Of a stretch of DNA of 8,264 nt, positions 1 to 6,200 are shown piece by piece. The stretch is taken from assembly GCA_007133745.1 (NCBI GenBank), contig SLMC01000380.1, positions 1 to 8,264 on the forward strand, in the 5' to 3' direction. The notes below the pieces were generated by a model. The model was not told where the DNA came from. It searched no databases and saw only the letters and a list, made by a program, of their open reading frames with translations. Origin of the DNA: Kiritimatiellia bacterium (lineage in GTDB: Bacteria; Verrucomicrobiota; Kiritimatiellia; UBA8416; SLMC01). How positions within the stretch are numbered: position 1 is the stretch's first letter; each line of letters starts with the position of its first letter. Made by a program: the position numbers and the translations under genes.

Positions 1-4
1 GCGC

Positions 5-60
5 CGTAGGACCGACTTTCAGTCGGTCTCCTGATGGGCGGACTGAAAGTCCGCCCTACG
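5..60. repeat. Cloverleaf-like double-hairpin intergenic repeat (REP/BIME-like)
   Basis: Outer arms CGTAGG (5-10) and CCTACG (55-60) enclose two perfect hairpins. The first is ACCGACT-TTC-AGTCGGT (11-27). The second is GGGCGGACT-GAA-AGTCCGCCC (36-56), whose last two bases overlap the outer arm. Both share a GACTTTCAGTC-type core, one the reverse complement of the other, so the whole element is a near-palindrome. This is the layout of a paired REP element. Repeats with this core seem familiar from PVC-group genomes, but I cannot search to confirm. No U-tract follows, so a classical terminator is unlikely, although transcript-end folding is possible. Confidence 0.8.
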
Positions 61-63
61 TCC

Positions 64-197
64 GAGCGGCTCTTCCGTGCCGGAGCGGACGCGCTCCTGA
101 CAGGGCGAAGGCCTTGCGAAGCCTGTTCCGCGTCCGGCTAATCCGGCTCGGGAACAGGCGTCGCTAAAGCTATGCCCAGTCAAGAGCCGAGCCGCTC
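64..197. repeat. Nested inverted-repeat block
   Basis: Terminal arms GAGCGGC (64-70) and GCCGCTC (191-197) are perfect complements. GGCTCTT (68-74) also pairs with AAGAGCC (182-188), so the outer stem can extend with a 2-3 base offset. Inside are a hairpin GGAGCG/CGCTCC (82-87 / 92-97, loop GACG) and a 9-bp stem GCCTGTTCC/GGAACAGGC (121-129 / 151-159). The loop of that 9-bp stem carries a direct repeat TCCGGCT (133-139, 142-148). The arrangement is like a folded RNA or a MITE-like intergenic repeat. I see no target-site duplication and no transposase. Confidence 0.65.
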
Positions 198-241
198 CAC
201 GAACACACGAACGCACCAACGCACGATCCCACGAACGCACG
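198..241. repeat. Degenerate 8-bp tandem repeat (CACGAACG), about 5.5 copies
   Basis: Successive 8-bp units are CACGAACA (198), CACGAACG (206), CACCAACG (214), CACGATCC (222), CACGAACG (230), then CACG (238-241). The array begins at the base after the inverted-repeat block ends at 197. It has no start codon or coding pattern and is not a CRISPR array, since it has no spacers. Confidence 0.85.
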
Positions 242-264
242 TTCCCGCTCCTTCCCCCTCCCCG
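242..264 (-). other. Purine-rich tract just after the stop codon
   Basis: On the coding strand the bases after the TAG read as an almost pure G/A tract with runs GGGG, GGGGG, GG and GGG. Only three runs reach three G, so a canonical three-layer G-quadruplex is not formed. There is no U-run, so this is not an intrinsic terminator. Its function is unknown. Confidence 0.5.
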
Positions 265-3200
265 CTACTCCGTGCTCAGTAGCACGGATTCCACGACGGG
301 TTCGTTGATCATCTCGTCCATGAGCCGCTGGACCAGGCGCAGCTCGGCGCGCATTTCGTCCATGGTCCGGTTCAGGATACCGACGGTTTCGCGGTCGGCG
401 CCCTTGTCGAGCGCTTCGGGGAGCGTGTCGTCCAGTTGCAGCCAGTTCCGGAATCCGCGGCTTTCGGCCATAGCTCGGATGGTTTCCGACATGCGGGTCA
501 TGGACTCGTAATAGGTCTCCACGGGCACATCCTTGGAAATGGCCTTCAATTCATTTTGCGCGTTCAGCATCGACTCTTCCAGTTGCATCAGCATGGCCTT
601 GACGGCGTTCAGGTCGCCGCGTTCCAGCTCGGCGCGCACCTGCTGGATGGTGGTGGCCGCCGTACCGGCCTCGCCGCGCGCGGCCTGCGCGCGTTTGGCG
701 GCATCGGTCGCGGCGGCGCCCACGCCGTCGAGTTGGGTGGAAAGCGTATCGAGCCGTTGCAGCAAGGTCGTGCCGGCGTCGCTGTCGGCCAGTGTGCCGA
801 GCTGTTCCTCGATACGGGTCAGGGCGGTCAAATCGACCGGCTCGCCGGTCGTATCCAGGCCGTCAAGCGCCCGTGCCACGTCGTCGATGGCGTCCATGAT
901 GCCCGTCAAGTCGCCGGCATCGCCCAGCGCTTCAACCGATTGTTTCACATCGCCGATAGCGTCCATGATGCCGGTCATGTCGCCGGCCGTCTCGAGCACT
1001 TCGACCAGGGCCCGAATATCGGCCAGCTCGCCTTCCATGACATCGAGCGTATCGCTCACGCCGGTCAGCAGCGTGTCGGTCAAGTCGGGATCGGCATCGG
1101 TCACGTTGACGATCAGGCTGTCCGTCGCGCGCGCGTCCGTACAGGTAATCACATAGAAGCCCGTGCCCCAGTTGGCGATCAAATCCGCGCGCTGGTAGAT
1201 GCCGGGCACGATTTCGGTCATCGGCACGCTGACGCCGCCGGGCGTGACGGTCAAGGTCACGGCGGCGCCGTAGCCGGGCCGCGACTTGTACAGGATCGTG
1301 TTGGTCGAGCCGAGGGCCAAGGTGGTCGGTCGCGTCAGGATGCGGGCCAGCCCGCTGGCGGTATCGTCTTCAATGGCGCCGACTTGCCAGGTCAGGTTCG
1401 TGACGTGCGGCAGAATCACGCTGACATCGCCGGCGATGCCCTCCAGCCCCGTCAGCGCCTCGCCGATCAGGACGCGGTTGGTCGCCGCCGCGTCCAGCAG
1501 CTCCACGCGCGCGCCGTCCACGGCATCGAGCACATTGGTCAGGCCGGCGCCGGTCTCGGCGCGGAACTGGTCGAGCACGCCGCGCATCGCCGTCACGTTG
1601 GTCGCCACGCCTTCCACGCTGTCGAGCATGAGCTGGGTCGAATCGCCAATGGCGTCAATCACCGTCTCGATCTCGTCGCTGGCCGCCTGACGCAGCATGA
1701 AAGTCAGGCCGGACGAATAGGTGACGCCGGAATAGGTGATTTCGACGCGGGCGAAAAACACGTCGCTGCTCGAGAACGTGCGGCCGAGCGCGGCTTCCGT
1801 CGCGCCCACGTCCCAGACCTGCCGGAACACGCCGTCCAGCGCCTCGGTGGTCGTCAGGGTCGCGACCAGCACGCCGACCGTATCGTACACCTTGATCGTG
1901 TTGCGTTCCGGCGTGCCCATGATCTGACCGCCGCGCTCGACCCAGGACTGGATGCTGAAACTGCGCGCCACCGTATTGTAGGCGAAATTCGCCATAACCC
2001 GGAAATCGGGCTCGATGTCCGATTTCTGCATATAGACGTCGATCGCGCGCGATGGACGCGAAGTCCATTGAAACACGACCCTGTCGGCGAAGAACTCGCG
2101 CATCCAGACCGTGTCCCACACCCCGTACGGATACTCGCGCAGAACCGGCGAGACCATGCCCGACTGCGACCAGCCGGAGCTGTCGCTGACGCTGAGCTTG
2201 CCCAGATGGTTCGAGGTGGCGGCGTCGCGCACGTTCCACAGAATCTGGTAGTACTTGACCTCGAACATGCCCAGATCGTCGTACGGGCCCGGCGCGTTAG
2301 CGGGGAACCGGCGGCTGTAGTTCGCGTCCTGGATGCGGAACCAGACGGTATCGGTCTTCACGTCGGCCACCGTCCAGAGATAGGTGCTCGGCTGGTTGTG
2401 GGCGATCGCCGTGAACGGGGCCGTGTTGATCTTGACCCAACTGTTCGTGGCCCGCTGCGGATCGGTCGAGTAGTAGAAGTCCACGCCGCCCGACAGCGAG
2501 CCGCGCGTGGTCCAGTTCACCGGATTCGGTTCCAACGCGTAAATATCGCCGACAAACGGCTGAATCTCGAAGCGGGCCGCCACCTCGAATTGATCGAACG
2601 TGTCGGCAATGTCCGGATTCGCGCGGTTGACGATGATCAGCCGCATCGGCCCGATCGCGTTCGGGATCGGAGTCCAGACATAGCTGAACATGCCGTCGTC
2701 AAGCGGGAACGCGCCTTGAGCCAGCAGATTCGTCATGTCGTAGGGATACGCCGAATAGCTCACCTCGAAATCGTTGACCATGTTGCCGCCCCGGCTCCAG
2801 AGAATCGTGTTCGTGCCGTTCACCTTCCAGAACTCGCCCACCGCCGGCGCCACGATGCGGATCGAGGGTTCCATGACCACCTCGAACCGCTCGGAGATGC
2901 CGGACAGCGTGCCGTCCGTCACCGTAATGGTGATTTCGTCGCCCACGGCGGATATCGGCATGGTCCAGTCGTATTGCGTGCCGGTCACGCCGGTCGCGAT
3001 CGTTTCGGTATGAACCGGCGTCGCGCCGGCCCAGCGCGTAAAGCTGAGATCGTACACGCCGGTCGCATCCACCGCCGCCCAGCGAATGGTGTTGGTCAAG
3101 TCCGACACGGCCCAGATGTCGGAGCCGATCGGGCGCGTGACCTTGATGCCGCTCATGCGGAACGGTTGCGAAACGCCCTGATAGGCGCCAACCGTTACGC

Positions 3201-6200
3201 GCACCACCGCGTTGGTGGACGGCATGCGCGTCCAGGTTTCCGACGCCTCGATCGCCCAGTTCCGGGTATTGAGCCCGTCGAGGACCGGCACGTTCTGCGC
3301 GATCGGACGCGCGGTATCGAACGTGGCGCCGCCGTTATGCGAATAGTGCAAGGTCGCCTGCGCGCTGCCGCCGAGGCCGGCGGCCCGGAACCGGATCGGA
3401 CGCGTCTCGCCCAGGAACCAGTTCGTGCCCGACGCCGGACTGGTCAGCTTCAGACCGCGCAAGGTGAACGGATCGGAATACATGATCACGTCGGTATCCT
3501 GTGCGGGCGTATAGACGCTCATGCGGATCACGGCGTTCGTGGTCGGATCCAAGTCGGGATCGACCGCCCACAGGAACCCGTTGTTGAGGATGAACGAGGC
3601 ATCGGTACCCGCATCGCCAACCCCGACATTCAGGAACGGTCCGCCCATGCCGGCCACCGACAGCGCGTTGCTGGTCCAGGCCGCGTCCGCCAGCCCGGCC
3701 GACGCCCATTGCACGCCCTCGTTCGCGCCGATGGTCAGCATATCGCCCGCCTGCGGACGGGTGATCCGGATGCCGCGCATCGTGAACGGGGGCGTGACCG
3801 CCTCGTAAGCGCCCGCCACCACCTTGACGCGCGCGTTGAGCGACGGCCGCAAGCGCCGCGAAACAACCCAGTCGTGATGGTTCCAGCTTGTGCCCGCATC
3901 CACGTTGCCGATAAACGGCAACCCGGAAAACGTGATGACATCGTTGAAATCGACCCCGTTCGACGAATACAGCAACTGGGCGGTCGTGCTTTCCGTACGA
4001 GCGGAATACCATTGCAGTCCGTCCGGCACGGTCGCGCCCAGGGTCACCATGGACGCATTGGTCGGATGCGTCGCGGACAGCCCGCGAATGGTGAACAGGT
4101 TGTCCGAAATATCGTATTCCGGCGTACCCTGCGCCTTGATCATGACCCGCGCCATGGTCGAAGGCCGACGCACCTTGTCGGGCGTAATCGTCCAGCGTCC
4201 GTCGAAGATCGAAACAAACGTATCGAGCGTCTCGTACTGGTTGGTGTTCGCCGCGTCGGTATAGGTAATGAACAGATCCACCAGCCCGGCGGTCGAGCGG
4301 TGCAGCCAGGTGACCTCGTTGGTGCCGGTGAATTCCCAGGTCTCGCCGCCGTTCGGCGAGGTGATCTGCACGCCCGTAATGTCGAACGGCAGGGTAATCG
4401 CATAGAGGTCCGCCTGCGTGATCGAGCGGATGCGAACGCGACCGTTGTCCGAGGGCGGACCCTGAACCGTCCACGGAATGCGGTTGGTGACGATCGTGTC
4501 CGTGCTGTTCGTGTTCGGGTAGCCGGTCGCGATCGCCGTCCAGTTCGTGCCGTCGGTCGAGTAATGGACGTCCACCGTGTCGCCCGCGCCGCCTGCTGTC
4601 CATTCGATCGTCTGATCGGTGCCGATCCGCCAGCGGTCGCGTTCGGCGGGCGTGCCGCCTTTCGGGCTCAGGATATTGATATCCGCCAGCACGAACGGGA
4701 ACGATGTGCCGGTCACGAGCGGATCGTCGTTGGCCGTGATGCGCAGCCGCGCCTGCTCGGTCGGGTTCGGCGCGAGCAGCTCGGTGGTAAAGGTGTTGGC
4801 GCCCGGCACGCAGGGCGCATTCGTCGCCAATACGCTCCAAGCCACGCCGTCATAGAATTCGATAAGCGCCCCGCCGTCACCGGCCCCCGCCGCCGTGAAA
4901 GCGATGTCGATCGGATTGCCCATCTTGATGCCGGCCCCGGCGGACGGATAGGTAATCGCGATGCCCGCCATCGTGAAGCGGTCGTTCGAGATGTCGCCGT
5001 AAAAGGCGGATACCGGGTCCAGCGCGCCCGGTGTCGAGACGCCCATCAGCGCGCGTTCCGAGACGTAGTTCGCGATGTTGGTCGGGGTCAGCCACACGTA
5101 GGCGTTGTTGCCCACCTGGTTCGGAGGCCGGTTGGCCGACGACGTGATCTCGAACCAGTTCGTGCCGGCATTATGACTGAACCACAGCGAGACGCGACTG
5201 CCCAGCTCGAGCCCGCCCTGCCCCCACGAGTCCCAGGTCACCGTGTTCGTGGTCCCGATATACCAGCGCTCGCCGCCATCCGGACTCGTGATGCGCAAGT
5301 CCTTGATGAACTCGAAGTCGCCGTCCGACCAGTCGTAAATCGCCGGATCGTTCAGGTCCCGAATCCGGATGCGATACGTGGCGCCTTCGTCTTCGGTGAT
5401 GACCGTATTGTACACGCCGGTGTTCGGGATGCCCGTCGCCAACGTGCGCACGAACGTGGCCCCGCTGTCCCGGTACAGGTTGATCTCGAGGCTGTCGCTC
5501 ACGATCCCGTCATGTTCCCAGCGGATATCGTAGGGCACGCCCACAACCAGCGCCTCGGCGCCGGTCTCCGCCCCGTTCGGAAACAGCACGGTCAGCCGCC
5601 CGTCGGCGGCGGTGAGCCGCACCTGTTCCAGCTTGATCTGACGGTCGCCGTCCGATTTTAGAAACGCCCGAAACCGGAACTGGCCGCCTGTCTTGTCGTA
5701 GAGCTGATCGTAGAACGAGCCGATCCCGGTCGCGATCTCGGCGGCCGAGCTGGTCTCGAGCGGATAGCCGAACCCGCCCGCAGCCGGTTCCCAGCGGGTA
5801 TTGGGCGCATCCCAGTAATGCCAGACCGGCGACCCGCCACTGTCGCCGCTGACCTGATACTGCACGTCCGTCCGTTCGCCCGGTACGATGCTATGCGCAA
5901 ACCCGAGCAGCCGACCGGAGAAATAGGGCGCATTCGCTTCGACCGGCTCGACGCTCGGATACACACTGGAATAGCTCGAAACATCGACGCTGATCCCGCG
6001 CAGAATCGGACCATGCCGATGATCCTCGGTCGCCATATAGGCCTGATACTGGAAATAGCGGCCAAGCGGTATCCCGGCCTTCATGTCCGCGCCGTGCCAA
6101 TCCCGAAAGAACGTGGCGGCCGTGCCGTCCGGTCCGATAAAACCGGACGCCGGATCCGGCGTCTCGGTTTCGGCATGAAAAGCCAGCGTCGCGATGCCGG

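Noticed and set aside
36..56. Intrinsic terminator for the giant gene
   Set aside because: The hairpin is strong but no T-run follows on either strand, and it lies over 200 bases past the stop.
1..200. tRNA or known structured RNA gene
   Set aside because: The cloverleaf at 5-60 has only two arms within the outer stem and no T-loop or anticodon consensus; I see no riboswitch core I recognise.
19..240. 73-residue minus-strand frame in the 3' flank
   Set aside because: It runs through the 8-bp tandem repeat, the nested inverted repeats and the cloverleaf element, so its composition is set by repeats. No ribosome binding site is evident; it is most likely a repeat-derived spurious frame.
198..241. 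CRISPR-like array
   Set aside because: Units are 8 bp and contiguous, with no spacers.
242..263. G-quadruplex on the coding strand
   Set aside because: Only three runs have three or more G; the fourth is GG, so a standard three-tetrad structure is not supported.
1655..4840. Minus-strand overlapping frames (1655-2239, 3335-4840)
   Set aside because: They overlap the giant gene in another frame on the same strand and show the Arg/Gly/His-rich composition of GC-rich frame shadows, with no domain pattern.
436..5661. 1741-residue open frame on the plus strand
   Set aside because: It lies codon-aligned opposite the real gene, its product is Arg/His/Gly/Val-rich without any domain pattern, and its openness follows from avoidance of TTA, CTA and TCA in the gene.
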